Assembly: GCF_000721605.1 (NCBI RefSeq)
Contig: NZ_JOIZ01000007.1
Coordinates: 248,001-312,000, forward strand
Length of the DNA: 64,000 bases
Source of the DNA: Streptomyces sp. NRRL S-37
Lineage (GTDB): Bacteria > Actinomycetota > Actinomycetes > Streptomycetales > Streptomycetaceae
Reading direction: 5' to 3'
Part shown: positions 35,545 through 43,823 of the stretch, piece by piece
Position numbering within the stretch: the first letter of the stretch is position 1
How the letters are laid out: each line of letters starts with the position of its first letter
Made by a program: the position numbers and the translations under genes
Notes under the pieces: model-generated
What the model saw: only the letters and a program-made list of their open reading frames with translations
Database searches by the model: none
What the model was told of the DNA's origin: nothing

Positions 35545-36576
35545 TCACGAATGTAGCAGATGTACATGAAGGTCGGGCTGCCGGTGACGTGTCGTCGCGC
35601 CGCTGCTCTGCGGACCGGCATGGGGCGGTGGTGGGGTGAGGCAGCGGCGGCAGAGGGTTTCGTCGCCGGTCGGCCGGAAGAGGGTCGCCTGCACGTGGTC
35701 GCCCTCGCATTCGCGGAAGGCCGCGAGGCGGCTGGACGGGCGTGCGGGGGCGGGGAGTCCGGCGATCGGGATGGCGTCGGGGACCGGCGCGGGCGGCACG
35801 TCGCGGAGCAGGTAGCGCAGGAGGCCGCCGGGGCGGTGGACCGGCGTGCCGTCGTCGGGGAGGCCGCGCAGGATGTGCGTGCGGACGGCGGTGGGGGTGT
35901 GGCCCGCGGCGAGCCAGCGGGAGACGAGCCGGGCCAGCTCGTCGTGCATGCCGCGCGGGATGCGGCGCAGGTCGGGGGAGAGGCGGGGGAGGGCGGCGAC
36001 GAGGGCGCGGGCGGCTTCGGGGGGCTCGGTCGTCTCGGTCGCTTCCGGGGCGGGCTCCGGCTCCGGGTCCGGCTTCCGCTCCGGCCCGGCGGGACGGTGG
36101 GAGGTGTTTTCCCCGGGGGCTTTTCTTGGATGACCGTCGGTGGGCGGAGGGGTCGGAGTACCGGCGGCCGGAACGCGGGCACTCGGTGCGAGCTGGGGCG
36201 ACGCGGAGGCGTCGGATACGTGTACGGGCATCCGGGCGAGGATCTTGGCGGCCTCGGCGGCGCTCAACGGCACGTTGGAGACGAGCTGTTGGGTGACCCA
36301 GTGACCACCGGGCCCCTGCACCCGTCGCTCGTGCACGAACCCCTCCTCCTTGAGCTGCCGCTTGGCCCGCGTGAAGGCGCACGCCCCGATGCGGGCGCGC
36401 TCGGCGGTGCGTGACAGGGGCTCGCGCGCCCCGTCGGGGAGGGAAAGCTGCCAGGTCAGCAGCCGCACGGCGTCGGAGGACAGCCGGGGGTGCCGGATGA
36501 GGTCGTGGGAGAACTGCGTGAAGGCGCGCGGGGGCGCGATATGGTGCCGGTAAATCACGGTGGAGTCGCTTTCCAC
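35545..36576 (-). CDS. Helix-turn-helix DNA-binding protein (replication-initiator-like)
   Basis: About 343 residues from GTG 36576 (GTG 36558 is an alternative). The N-terminal 100 residues form a winged-helix-like unit: AFTQFSHDLIRHPRLSSDAV, RLLTWQLSLPDGAREPLS, RTAERARIGACAFTRAKRQL, EGFVHERRVQGPGGHWVTQQ. A Pro-rich linker follows, then a C-terminal helical part and a final Cys-containing end (TGDETLCRRCL). Streptomyces genomes contain many such proteins, related to plasmid replication or helper functions (from memory); here probably a mobile-element remnant. Its end is 1 bp from the antitoxin start. Confidence 0.75.
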   Translation of the reverse strand: MESDSTVIYRHHIAPPRAFTQFSHDLIRHPRLSSDAVRLLTWQLSLPDGAREPLSRTAERARIGACAFTRAKRQLKEEGFVHERRVQGPGGHWVTQQLVSNVPLSAAEAAKILARMPVHVSDASASPQLAPSARVPAAGTPTPPPTDGHPRKAPGENTSHRPAGPERKPDPEPEPAPEATETTEPPEAARALVAALPRLSPDLRRIPRGMHDELARLVSRWLAAGHTPTAVRTHILRGLPDDGTPVHRPGGLLRYLLRDVPPAPVPDAIPIAGLPAPARPSSRLAAFRECEGDHVQATLFRPTGDETLCRRCLTPPPPHAGPQSSGATTRHRQPDLHVHLLHS

Positions 36577-36741
36577 TGGTGGTTCAAGGCCCTCGCGGAC
36601 GGGTGCAACCGGCCGCGGGGGTCGCCTTCGTTCCGTGCCCGGCGTGGCACGCGGAAGACGTGATGTCGAGGCGACGCTACCGCACGCAGCGTGTGCGGAT
36701 GAACGCATTGAGTGAAGAAGGCTTTCGCGGAGGGCGACCAC

Positions 36742-36870
36742 GTGTCAGTGGGGTCCGTCGACATGGGCGACTCCGGTGACGAGGTGACGCATCGCATCGG
36801 CCGCTCCGCTGGGTTGGGTCTCCTGTGCGACGGGGAGAACAACGAACAGTTGATGCATCCAGGGGCATAG
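36742..36870 (+). CDS. Possible small leader ORF
   Basis: 42 codons from GTG 36742 (GGAGGG 7 nt upstream) to TAG, ending 10 bp before the start of the membrane protein at 36,881. The product contains DMGDSGDEVTHRIGRSAG and ends MHPGA. No similarity is recognised. Its ribosome site and the tight spacing suggest translational coupling with the next gene. Confidence 0.4.
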   Translation: MSVGSVDMGDSGDEVTHRIGRSAGLGLLCDGENNEQLMHPGA

Positions 36871-36880
36871 GGGGCTCTGC

Positions 36881-37915
36881 GTGGACGCGGGGGAACTGGC
36901 GGGCTTAGCGGTGGGTGTGGTGGCCGCAGTGGCGACGGGGGCGGCCACCGGCGTGGGGGAAGGGGCGGGCACGGCGGTCGCCGACGTGGTGCGCGCCCGC
37001 CTCTCGTCGACGGAGCGGGGACAGCGGGCCCTGGAAGGCCTCGACGCGGATCCGAACGCCGCGTCGGCCCGGTCCGCGGCCAGGGGCGTCCTGCGCGAGG
37101 AGATCGAGGCGGATCCCGAACTTCAAAACCGCCTGGAACAGCACCTGTCCGGGATCGTGGCACATTCCTCCGTGGTGATCACGGGAGGCCGGGTCTCCCG
37201 CAGCCCGATCGCGAACGGTCCGCTGACGATCAACAACACACGTCAGGCACGGGGGTGGTTCGCCGCTGCGGCGGCTCTGCTCGTGGCGCTCCTCGCCCTC
37301 GCCTCCTACGGCGCGGTTCAGATCTTCGGAGCAGACGACTCTCCGGGGACATCGCCACAGGGGAGGGAGCAGAGCGGCCTCCGGCCGACTGAGGGCGGCG
37401 AGGGCCCGTCCGACCGGAGCGGTGACAGGGCGGTGGACACCAGCGGCTTCCTGTCGACGACCGAGACCGAGCGGATCCTGCCCACCTTGCAGGACATGCC
37501 GCCGAGCTGGACTCCGTACCGAGAGGCACACGTCTCCTCGGCGGAGGAGCCCGGACGGTGCCACCAGGGCCGGGTGGAGTACGAGTCGTTGGAACCGGAC
37601 GTCGGGTTCCTGGTCGCGGAGTTCACCGTCTACGCCTGCCCCAGCGCCGACACGGCCGGCGCCTGGTACGAGGAGGTGCTCGGCTGGCAGCAGGGTTACG
37701 ACGAGACGAACCCGATCTCCATGCCGCGCTTCGGCGACGAGAGCACGGCGCTCGTCTACTACAAGGCCCCCGAGGACAACACCACGGCGGTCTCCTTGGT
37801 GCGCACCGGAACCGTTCTCCTCATGCTGAAGTACGCGCACGTGGACGATCAACCCGAGTATGCGGCACACGTGCAGGAGCTGACCGCGATCTTCACCGGT
37901 CTGGCCACGGGCTGA
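36881..37915 (+). CDS. Membrane protein with Bell-like N-terminal domain
   Basis: About 344 residues from GTG 36881 behind GGGGG. Residues 1-35 are Gly/Ala/Val-rich and hydrophobic (AGLAVGVVAAVATGAATGVG). Residues 40-90 are helical with AARGVLREEIEADPELQNRL. Residues 90-120 (SSVVITGGRVSRSPIANGPL) form a short strand-rich linker. One true membrane helix follows (126-149), then an extracellular domain of about 190 residues with Cys pairs (GRCHQGRVEYESLEPDVGFL, VYACPSADTAGAW). The N-terminal half aligns by pattern with the small protein at 47,084-47,518. Function unknown; effector-like, by inference. Confidence 0.75.
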   Translation: MDAGELAGLAVGVVAAVATGAATGVGEGAGTAVADVVRARLSSTERGQRALEGLDADPNAASARSAARGVLREEIEADPELQNRLEQHLSGIVAHSSVVITGGRVSRSPIANGPLTINNTRQARGWFAAAAALLVALLALASYGAVQIFGADDSPGTSPQGREQSGLRPTEGGEGPSDRSGDRAVDTSGFLSTTETERILPTLQDMPPSWTPYREAHVSSAEEPGRCHQGRVEYESLEPDVGFLVAEFTVYACPSADTAGAWYEEVLGWQQGYDETNPISMPRFGDESTALVYYKAPEDNTTAVSLVRTGTVLLMLKYAHVDDQPEYAAHVQELTAIFTGLATG

Positions 37916-38049
37916 CGAGCCGGGGTCCGGCGGATTCGGCCGGCGGTCCGCACGCGGTCAGGTCCCGGTGCGTACGTCGTGACGGCGCGCGGGGAGGCGT
38001 TCACCCGTACGACGCAACTCGTGGGGATTCCGGCCCGGTCGGCACGGAG

Positions 38050-38103
38050 GGCGTCCTACGGTGCGAGCACGGGTGACCGGTGGACGGGTGTGCTGAGGGG
38101 GCG
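38050..38103 (+). repeat. Dispersed 54-bp promoter-like element, copy 1
   Basis: Begins GGCGTCCTACGGTGCGAGCA and ends TGCTGAGGGGGCG. It ends 6 bp before the Scr1-type regulator gene, so it contains or forms that gene's leader. A near-identical copy stands alone at 55,157 and a partial copy at 63,654. Confidence 0.8.
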
Positions 38104-38109
38104 GGTGCG

Positions 38110-38961
38110 ATGGAGTCGGGAGCGGACTCGGGTGCGGGCGTGGAGGGTGGCACGGGCGCCGATTCCAGCGGGGAGTTCCTGCGGTGCTTCGGGCGGCAGA
38201 TGAAGCTGTTGCGGGAGGTCGCGGGGCTGACGCAGGCGCAGTTGGGGGAGCGGGTCGGGTACGGCGAGGCGCAGATCGCGGCGGTGGAGCAGGGGCGGCG
38301 GATTCCCCGGCCGGAGCTGGTGGATGCGGTGGATCGGGAGGTGGGCGGGCGGGGGCTGCTGGTGGCCATGAAGGGGGAGGTGGCGAAGGCTCGGTATCCG
38401 GGGTTCTTCCGCGAGTTCGCGGCCTTGGAAGCCGACGCTGCCGAGTTGCACGCCTACGACTCCCATGTCGTCAACGGCTTGCTGCAATGCGAGGAGTACG
38501 CACGCGCAGTTTTCAGCATGTGGCGGCCACTGCTTGATGCGGAGACCATCGAGCAACGGGTGTCGGCGCGTTTGGACCGGCATAAGTTGTTGGCTCGGCG
38601 CCCTAAGCCGCTGCTGAGCTTCGTGATCGAGGAGACCGTTCTGCGTAGGCCCCTTGGGGGCGCGGAGGTCATGCGAGCCCAATTGGAGCACCTGTTGCTC
38701 ATCGGACACGAACGCAACGTAGAGCTACAGGTGATGCCGACCGGACGCGACGAACATGCCGGAGTCGCTGGCCCCTTCACGTTGATCCTCACGCGGCAAC
38801 AACGGAGGATGGCGTATACGGAGGTGCAGAGCAACAGCGCCCTGCATACGGTGCCAGCGAAGGTCCAGGGGTTCGAGTCCACGTACGGAGTCCTGCGGGC
38901 GCAAGCGATGACCCCCAGGGAGTCGCTGGCCTGGATCGAGAAGCTCTTGGGAGAGTTGTGA
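38110..38961 (+). CDS. XRE-family regulator, Scr1 type
   Basis: About 283 residues. N-terminal helix-turn-helix (about 22-75): FGRQMKLLREVAGLTQAQLG and YGEAQIAAVEQGRRIP. The C-terminal domain found in Scr1-type proteins follows: YDSHVVNGLLQCEEYARAVF, RQKLL-type RLDRHKLLARRPKPLLSFV, MPTGRDEHAGVAGPFTLI, and ending WIEKLLGEL. Such regulators pair with DUF397 proteins and modulate development and antibiotic production. ATG 38110 is chosen; the frame opens ten codons earlier. The stop overlaps the DUF397 start (GTGA). Confidence 0.92.
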   Translation: MESGADSGAGVEGGTGADSSGEFLRCFGRQMKLLREVAGLTQAQLGERVGYGEAQIAAVEQGRRIPRPELVDAVDREVGGRGLLVAMKGEVAKARYPGFFREFAALEADAAELHAYDSHVVNGLLQCEEYARAVFSMWRPLLDAETIEQRVSARLDRHKLLARRPKPLLSFVIEETVLRRPLGGAEVMRAQLEHLLLIGHERNVELQVMPTGRDEHAGVAGPFTLILTRQQRRMAYTEVQSNSALHTVPAKVQGFESTYGVLRAQAMTPRESLAWIEKLLGEL

Positions 38962-39158
38962 ACGCCAACGACGATCAGGCAGCACAGGTGACCTGGGTGA
39001 AGAGCAGCTACAGCGCTGGTGATGGTGGCCAGTGTGTCGAGGTCGCGGATGCTGGTTCGGCAGTTCTGATCCGCGACTCCAAGTGCCCGGACGTGGCGAT
39101 CCTCAACGTGCCGTCCGCCCAGTGGACGGCGTTCGTGCGGATGGCCACGCGCGACTGA
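38958..39158 (+). CDS. DUF397 protein
   Basis: 66 residues. VTWVKSSYSAGDGGQCVEVA then VLIRDSKCPDVAILNVPSAQ and WTAFVRMAT, the complete DUF397 pattern. It probably binds the Scr1-type regulator encoded immediately upstream (toxin-antitoxin-like or regulator-partner pair). Start GTG 38958 overlaps the upstream stop. Confidence 0.95.
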   Translation: MNANDDQAAQVTWVKSSYSAGDGGQCVEVADAGSAVLIRDSKCPDVAILNVPSAQWTAFVRMATRD

Positions 39159-39166
39159 GACGAACG

Positions 39167-39207
39167 GAGGGGCGGTGGGGAGCCGTTGATGCTCCCCACC
39201 GCCCCTC
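39167..39207. terminator. Terminator between DUF397 gene and pglX
   Basis: A perfect 17-bp inverted repeat (GAGGGGCGGTGGGGAGC and complement) with a 7-nt loop, midway between convergent stops, so it serves both directions. Confidence 0.9.
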
Positions 39208-39234
39208 ACTCATGCCCGAAGGGCACGGCTTTGC

Positions 39235-42200
39235 TCACTCGCTCTTCTTGCGCCGCCCGCCTGCCTTCTTCTCGGGACGCCAGTTGACGAGATCCGCCTC
39301 GGACAGCTCGCGCTCCGCGCGGCCGGTGTCGAGGGCGGCCTGGAACTCCTCGGCGGGGTTGCCCTCCCACTCCTCGTCGTACTCCCCGTACCACTGGTGC
39401 ACCCAGGGCAGCACCTCGCGCAGCCCGGCGAGGAGCGGGACGAAACGGGGGTCGTCCTTGGCCCAGCCGCCGGTCTCGACACGGTCGCGGATCAGGCTGA
39501 CGAGGGCGTCGGCCTGGTCGCGGTGGTTCCAGCCGGCCCAGCCGAGCAGGAGAGAGCCGTCGGCCTCGGGGGAGGCGCCGGGGTAGGAGATGAACCGCTC
39601 CTTGGGCACGTCGAGCTTGCCGCGGTTCGACCAGTAGGAGTGCTTGAGGAAGTCGGCGCTCGTGTACTTCGGCGGCACCTTGATGTCGAGCCGCTTCCCG
39701 GTCCGGTCTTCCTCCCGCTGCTGCTCCCAGACCTGCTCCCACTGTGCCCGCTTGCGCAGCCCGGAGTCCTTGTAACGGAGGGCGGCGAGATAGGGCACGT
39801 GCTCGGCCTCGAGGACGGCGGCGAGCACGGTGGCGAGGGAAGCGTCCCGCTTACCGAGGTGATCGGCGGCGTACAGCGCGGCAACGTCCTGCACGTCCTG
39901 GTCGTGCCGCAACTCATCGGCAAGCTGGTTGATGGTGAGCGGCCGGGGCACGGTGAACCCGTCCCGCTCCTCGAACCACAACTCCTCCCGCTCGGCGGCA
40001 TCGAGCAGCCACTTCCGCAGAGCGGCGGCCTCGCGCTTCTCCCAGGGCTCGATGGACCAACGGCGCTTGTACTCCGGCCGTTCGATGAGGCGAATTTCCT
40101 TGTTGGCCTCGATGAGATCGATCCGGGCTTGGACGACCTTCTGATACGCCTCGGGCCAGTCGGCGGGGACCTCGGTGCAGCGGGCGGACCCGTGCCGCTC
40201 GAACCAAGCCGTCTCTGCACTGCTCCGGGCCAGTACGATTTCGAACGCGCGCTGCCCGAGGGCGAGTTCGGGAACGTCGGTCTCGGTGATGGTGGTCTGT
40301 GCGACCTCGTCAGTGGTGAGCAGCCCGTAGGCTCCGTAGACGGTCCAGTCCAGTTCCTCCTGCAAGAGGATCATCCGCGCCCGGATCCGCTCTTGCGCTC
40401 GGTGAGCTTCGTCGAGCGTTTCACGGGCAGGCATGGCGTTGTGTGTCAGAGTGGATGGCTCGTGTTGTTTCAACTCCTGCGCGAGCGCGTCCAGCTTTCG
40501 GCCGAGATCGAGGGGGAGGGTTCCAGGGATGGGAAGCTTTTTTAGCTTGGTCGAGGAAAACTGGTAGAACCGCTCCCAGGCTTGAGATTTGAAACCTTCA
40601 TTGACGCCTTGACTTCCTTTGTCATGGCTCACCTGCTTCATCCAAAAGCAAGCGGCTGAGGAATTCAGCAAGCCGAGCAACTCTAGATGTTCTTCCTCGG
40701 ATGCTCCTTCTGGTAGCTTGATAGCCGGGGCTGTTTGCTTGAATAGTTTACCGTCGCGATCCAGTGCGAAGTGATTGTGTGTAGCTACTTCGCCATAAGA
40801 GATTGTTAGGGGTAGGTTGAGGCGTTCTGCATAGTTCTCCAAGTGCTCATACCATGATCGGCCATGCTCCTCCAGGGTTCGGCCAAATAGGCCTCGGGAG
40901 CGCAGAAGGGATCGCGACGGCCACAGGCTCCGGGAGGGGAGGTGATCAGTCTCGGGTACAACCTTGCAGTGGGCTCTATCTGCGTATGGACTGCGTACCA
41001 GCAAGGAACCGTGCACGCCGAAATCTCGTACATTGTCTCCTACTACGAACCGCTCCACAGACTTGTTGTCTTTGAGTCGCATTGCTGTGGCCATGTCTGG
41101 AAGCGTCCAAGCTTCATCTTCACCGGGATTGGTCGTGCGTCCGATTACGTTGATGCGGTCGGAAAGTCGAGTCTCTGTACCGCTCTCCAGCTGTGCTAGG
41201 CAGTCGAGTGCTCCTCCACCAGACAGAGACCACGGGAACTTGCGGAGCTGGCTGCGAGGTGTATCGACGCATGACACCCAATCCGATTCGCTTCCCGGCG
41301 TCCCAATCTGAGCCGCAATCGCCTGCCACACCACCCCATCCGCAGGCCTCTCTGGCTGGCCAGGTTCCCCCCGAACTCCCAAGATGGCTCGAATAGTTTC
41401 ACTCTTTCGAGCCAATTGATTGCGTCCGGCGAGAATCACGGTTGGCGTCCCATGCCCCGGAATGAAAGCCCCGGACGTATCGATGGCGTGCGTCAAATTA
41501 ACCCTCGGGAAGAACTCCTCAATCAGCTTCTTCCCGAATTCCCGCTTCATGAAGGAATTAGCGGTGATCTGCCCGGTGAACCCCCCATCCCGATGGTCAC
41601 CCCCCGCCCGAACCGCCAACTCGAAGATCCGCTGAGCAAACGGCACCGACAACGCATACTGCCGATAGCAAGCGTCATACGCAGCCTTGTAGTTCTTGTT
41701 CTCGTTCGCGTCCTTCACGGTGATGTACGGCGGATTCCCCACCACCACGTGGTAAGACCCCCGCCCGAGCAGATCCACCTCCCGCGCGAACCCCTCCACA
41801 TCCTCGGTCCGGAAGTAGAACGGCTCGTTCTCCGCGAACAGCGTGTCCAGCGCCTCCGTGACCGTCTCCGCGCCCCGCCCATGCAGCAACGAGTCCGCCA
41901 CAGCCACCCGAATAGGCAACCCAGGAGCCGCGCTCAACTCCCGCACGCCCCCCGCCTTCAGCGCGGCCACCAACAACCGGAACCGCGCGATCGCCACAGC
42001 GAACGGATTCTTGTCGGCCCCGTGGACGGACTCCAACGCCCGCCGCACCAGCACCCACGCCTCGGTCCCCGGCTCGGCCTCCCGCCACTTCCCCAGCAGC
42101 CGCTCGAACATCCCCAGCAGGAAGTGCCCGGAGCCGCACGCGGGGTCGATGCACCGCAGCCCCCGTACGACCTCCTCCCCACCGGGACCGTCCGCGAAGA

Positions 42201-42960
42201 CCTCTCCGTCCCACCCACCGGGCCGGTACTTCCACGCCGGCGTGAGGCCGAACTCCTCCACCGCCGGTTCCAGCGTCAGGTCGAGGATGAACTCCTCCAC
42301 GAACACCGGCGTCTGGAGCAGCGCGTACGTCTTCCGCGCGTGCTCCGACAGGTCCTGGTACAGATCACCGAGGAAACGGGTGTTCAGCTCACCGTCGGTG
42401 AAGTCGTGCACGACCTCGCCGTCCGCGCCCCGCTGCCGCCAGAACGCCAGCAGCGCCGTGGCCGCCTCGTACGACGGAAGGACCTCGAACAACGGGTTGT
42501 GCGCCGGATCGAACAGCCCCGCCACCGTCCGGTGGGACTGGGCCAGCGCCTCGAAGGACGCGAGCAGCCAGTCACGGTCGTTCAGCGAGGGGTTCCGCCG
42601 GAAGAAGTCGTCGTGCCGGTCCTGCGCCTCGGCCAGCCGGTCCCCGGGACCGGACAGCCACGCGTCCGGGATCAGCCCGTTGTCCTCGCTGAACCGCACG
42701 AACACACACGCCAGCACCCACGCGGCGGCGATCTGCACGACCCGCTCGTCCCGCCACGTCTCGTACATGGCGGCCGTACGCTCCGCCGCGACGGCCTTCT
42801 CGTACTCCGCCCGCAGCGCGTCCCGGAACTCCGGCTCGGCCTCGGTCCGCTCCCGCAGGTCGTCCTCCAGGAGCCGCGCCTGCGCCTGGAGGTCCTTCAG
42901 CAGCCGTGCGCCGTCCAGCGAGGCCCCCGACCCCTGCGTCCCCTCAGCCGTCACCGTCAC
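39235..42960 (-). CDS. pglX: BREX adenine-specific DNA methyltransferase PglX
   Basis: About 1,241 residues. SAM motif IDPACGSGHFLLGMFERLL (about 271), catalytic motif VVVGNPPYITVKDANENKN (about 408), then a target-recognition region and a long C-terminal helical part ending in KKAGGRRKKSE. PglX methylates host DNA to mark self and, in the S. coelicolor Pgl system, modifies phage DNA so that later infections abort. Start GTG 42960. The middle third (about 40,250-41,700) has a clearly lower GC content than the flanks, pointing to exchange of the recognition domain. The longest G/C runs seen are six bases, so no obvious phase-variable tract. Confidence 0.95.
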   Translation of the reverse strand: MTVTAEGTQGSGASLDGARLLKDLQAQARLLEDDLRERTEAEPEFRDALRAEYEKAVAAERTAAMYETWRDERVVQIAAAWVLACVFVRFSEDNGLIPDAWLSGPGDRLAEAQDRHDDFFRRNPSLNDRDWLLASFEALAQSHRTVAGLFDPAHNPLFEVLPSYEAATALLAFWRQRGADGEVVHDFTDGELNTRFLGDLYQDLSEHARKTYALLQTPVFVEEFILDLTLEPAVEEFGLTPAWKYRPGGWDGEVFADGPGGEEVVRGLRCIDPACGSGHFLLGMFERLLGKWREAEPGTEAWVLVRRALESVHGADKNPFAVAIARFRLLVAALKAGGVRELSAAPGLPIRVAVADSLLHGRGAETVTEALDTLFAENEPFYFRTEDVEGFAREVDLLGRGSYHVVVGNPPYITVKDANENKNYKAAYDACYRQYALSVPFAQRIFELAVRAGGDHRDGGFTGQITANSFMKREFGKKLIEEFFPRVNLTHAIDTSGAFIPGHGTPTVILAGRNQLARKSETIRAILGVRGEPGQPERPADGVVWQAIAAQIGTPGSESDWVSCVDTPRSQLRKFPWSLSGGGALDCLAQLESGTETRLSDRINVIGRTTNPGEDEAWTLPDMATAMRLKDNKSVERFVVGDNVRDFGVHGSLLVRSPYADRAHCKVVPETDHLPSRSLWPSRSLLRSRGLFGRTLEEHGRSWYEHLENYAERLNLPLTISYGEVATHNHFALDRDGKLFKQTAPAIKLPEGASEEEHLELLGLLNSSAACFWMKQVSHDKGSQGVNEGFKSQAWERFYQFSSTKLKKLPIPGTLPLDLGRKLDALAQELKQHEPSTLTHNAMPARETLDEAHRAQERIRARMILLQEELDWTVYGAYGLLTTDEVAQTTITETDVPELALGQRAFEIVLARSSAETAWFERHGSARCTEVPADWPEAYQKVVQARIDLIEANKEIRLIERPEYKRRWSIEPWEKREAAALRKWLLDAAEREELWFEERDGFTVPRPLTINQLADELRHDQDVQDVAALYAADHLGKRDASLATVLAAVLEAEHVPYLAALRYKDSGLRKRAQWEQVWEQQREEDRTGKRLDIKVPPKYTSADFLKHSYWSNRGKLDVPKERFISYPGASPEADGSLLLGWAGWNHRDQADALVSLIRDRVETGGWAKDDPRFVPLLAGLREVLPWVHQWYGEYDEEWEGNPAEEFQAALDTGRAERELSEADLVNWRPEKKAGGRRKKSE

Positions 42961-43146
42961 AGCCGTACCTCACATCCCGCTAGCCGGCCCCGCGATCAAC
43001 GCGGACGCCCTCATTTCCCGGCGAACCCCCCAAGGCCCGCCGCCCCATCCTGCCAGCCCGGCCGCACCGGCTTCAGGCAGATCGGTGCACAGTGAACTAT
43101 TCGCAGGGCGCGATCCGGCATTTACGCTGCTCAGACGGTTGATCAC

Positions 43147-43168
43147 GCACCACCCGTCCCGGTGGTGC
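43147..43168. terminator. Hairpin downstream of the GNAT gene, before pglX
   Basis: GCACCACC and GGTGGTGC pair around 6 nt. A second stem, GCCGTGCC / GGCACGGC, lies at 43190-43221. Both are in the 293-bp gap between the acetyltransferase stop and the pglX start, and would separate the NLR-GNAT operon from pglX. The rest of the gap presumably holds the pglX promoter. Confidence 0.55.
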
Positions 43169-43253
43169 GGTGTGACCGCAGGGGATGCGGCCGTGCCTCG
43201 GCTTCACGTCGGCGGCACGGCCGCCCGTGCCGGGCCCGGGACGGCCGGCCCGA

Positions 43254-43823
43254 CTACCGGGACGCAACGCCCAGATCGCGCACGTAGATGTCCCAGTAGG
43301 GCGGTGTGACGCCGGCCAGCGGGCCCTTCCTGCCGACGTTCGTCCACCCCCAGTGCCGGTAGATGCTCTGCGTGGCGAGGGCGGTGGGCTGCACCGACAG
43401 GATCGCGCGCTGCTCCGCGCGATCGCGCAGGAGCTCCTCCAACAGGCGTCCGCCCGTACCACGGCCCCGCCCCTCGGGAAGGACCGCCAGGCTGATGACG
43501 GCGAAGGTCCGGCCCGGCCACTCCCGTACCAGGCCGGCGGGGAGCGGCCGGTCGAAGTCGCCCCACCAGCCGTGGTCGGCGGGGAGCGGATGACCGTAGG
43601 CGTACCCGAGGAGGCGGTCCCGCCGCCGTGCCACGACCAGCCGGAAACCCGTGACCTCCCTCAGGCTCCGGAGTTCCTCCTCGTGCGCGGGGGACATCTC
43701 CGGAACCCAGGCGAACGGCTCGGCGGAGAAGACGCGGTCGTGCACCGCGCAGATCCGGCGGAACCAGTCGGCGGCCGACTCCCCTCCACCGCCCTCGACC
43801 ACGACCTCATCCGGCTCGGCCAT
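43254..43823 (-). CDS. GNAT-family N-acetyltransferase
   Basis: About 189 residues from ATG 43823. GNAT core: FRLVVARRRDRLLGYAYGHP, TFAVISLAVLPEGRGRGTGG (acetyl-CoA site RGRGTGG), RLLEELLRDRAEQRAILSVQ and IYRHWGWTNVGRKGPLAGV. Substrate unknown. The 5' end overlaps the NLR-like gene by 17 bp, so the two are translationally coupled; the acetyltransferase may modify the NLR's partner or a target (inference). A remnant of its last codons is fused to NLR remnants at 59,741. Confidence 0.9.
   Translation of the reverse strand: MAEPDEVVVEGGGGESAADWFRRICAVHDRVFSAEPFAWVPEMSPAHEEELRSLREVTGFRLVVARRRDRLLGYAYGHPLPADHGWWGDFDRPLPAGLVREWPGRTFAVISLAVLPEGRGRGTGGRLLEELLRDRAEQRAILSVQPTALATQSIYRHWGWTNVGRKGPLAGVTPPYWDIYVRDLGVASR

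Noticed and set aside
39235..42960. Poly-G phase-variation tract in pglX as in S. coelicolor
   Set aside because: The longest runs I see are six C at 41,367-41,372 and 41,581-41,586. No run of seven or more, so slippage is possible but not supported.
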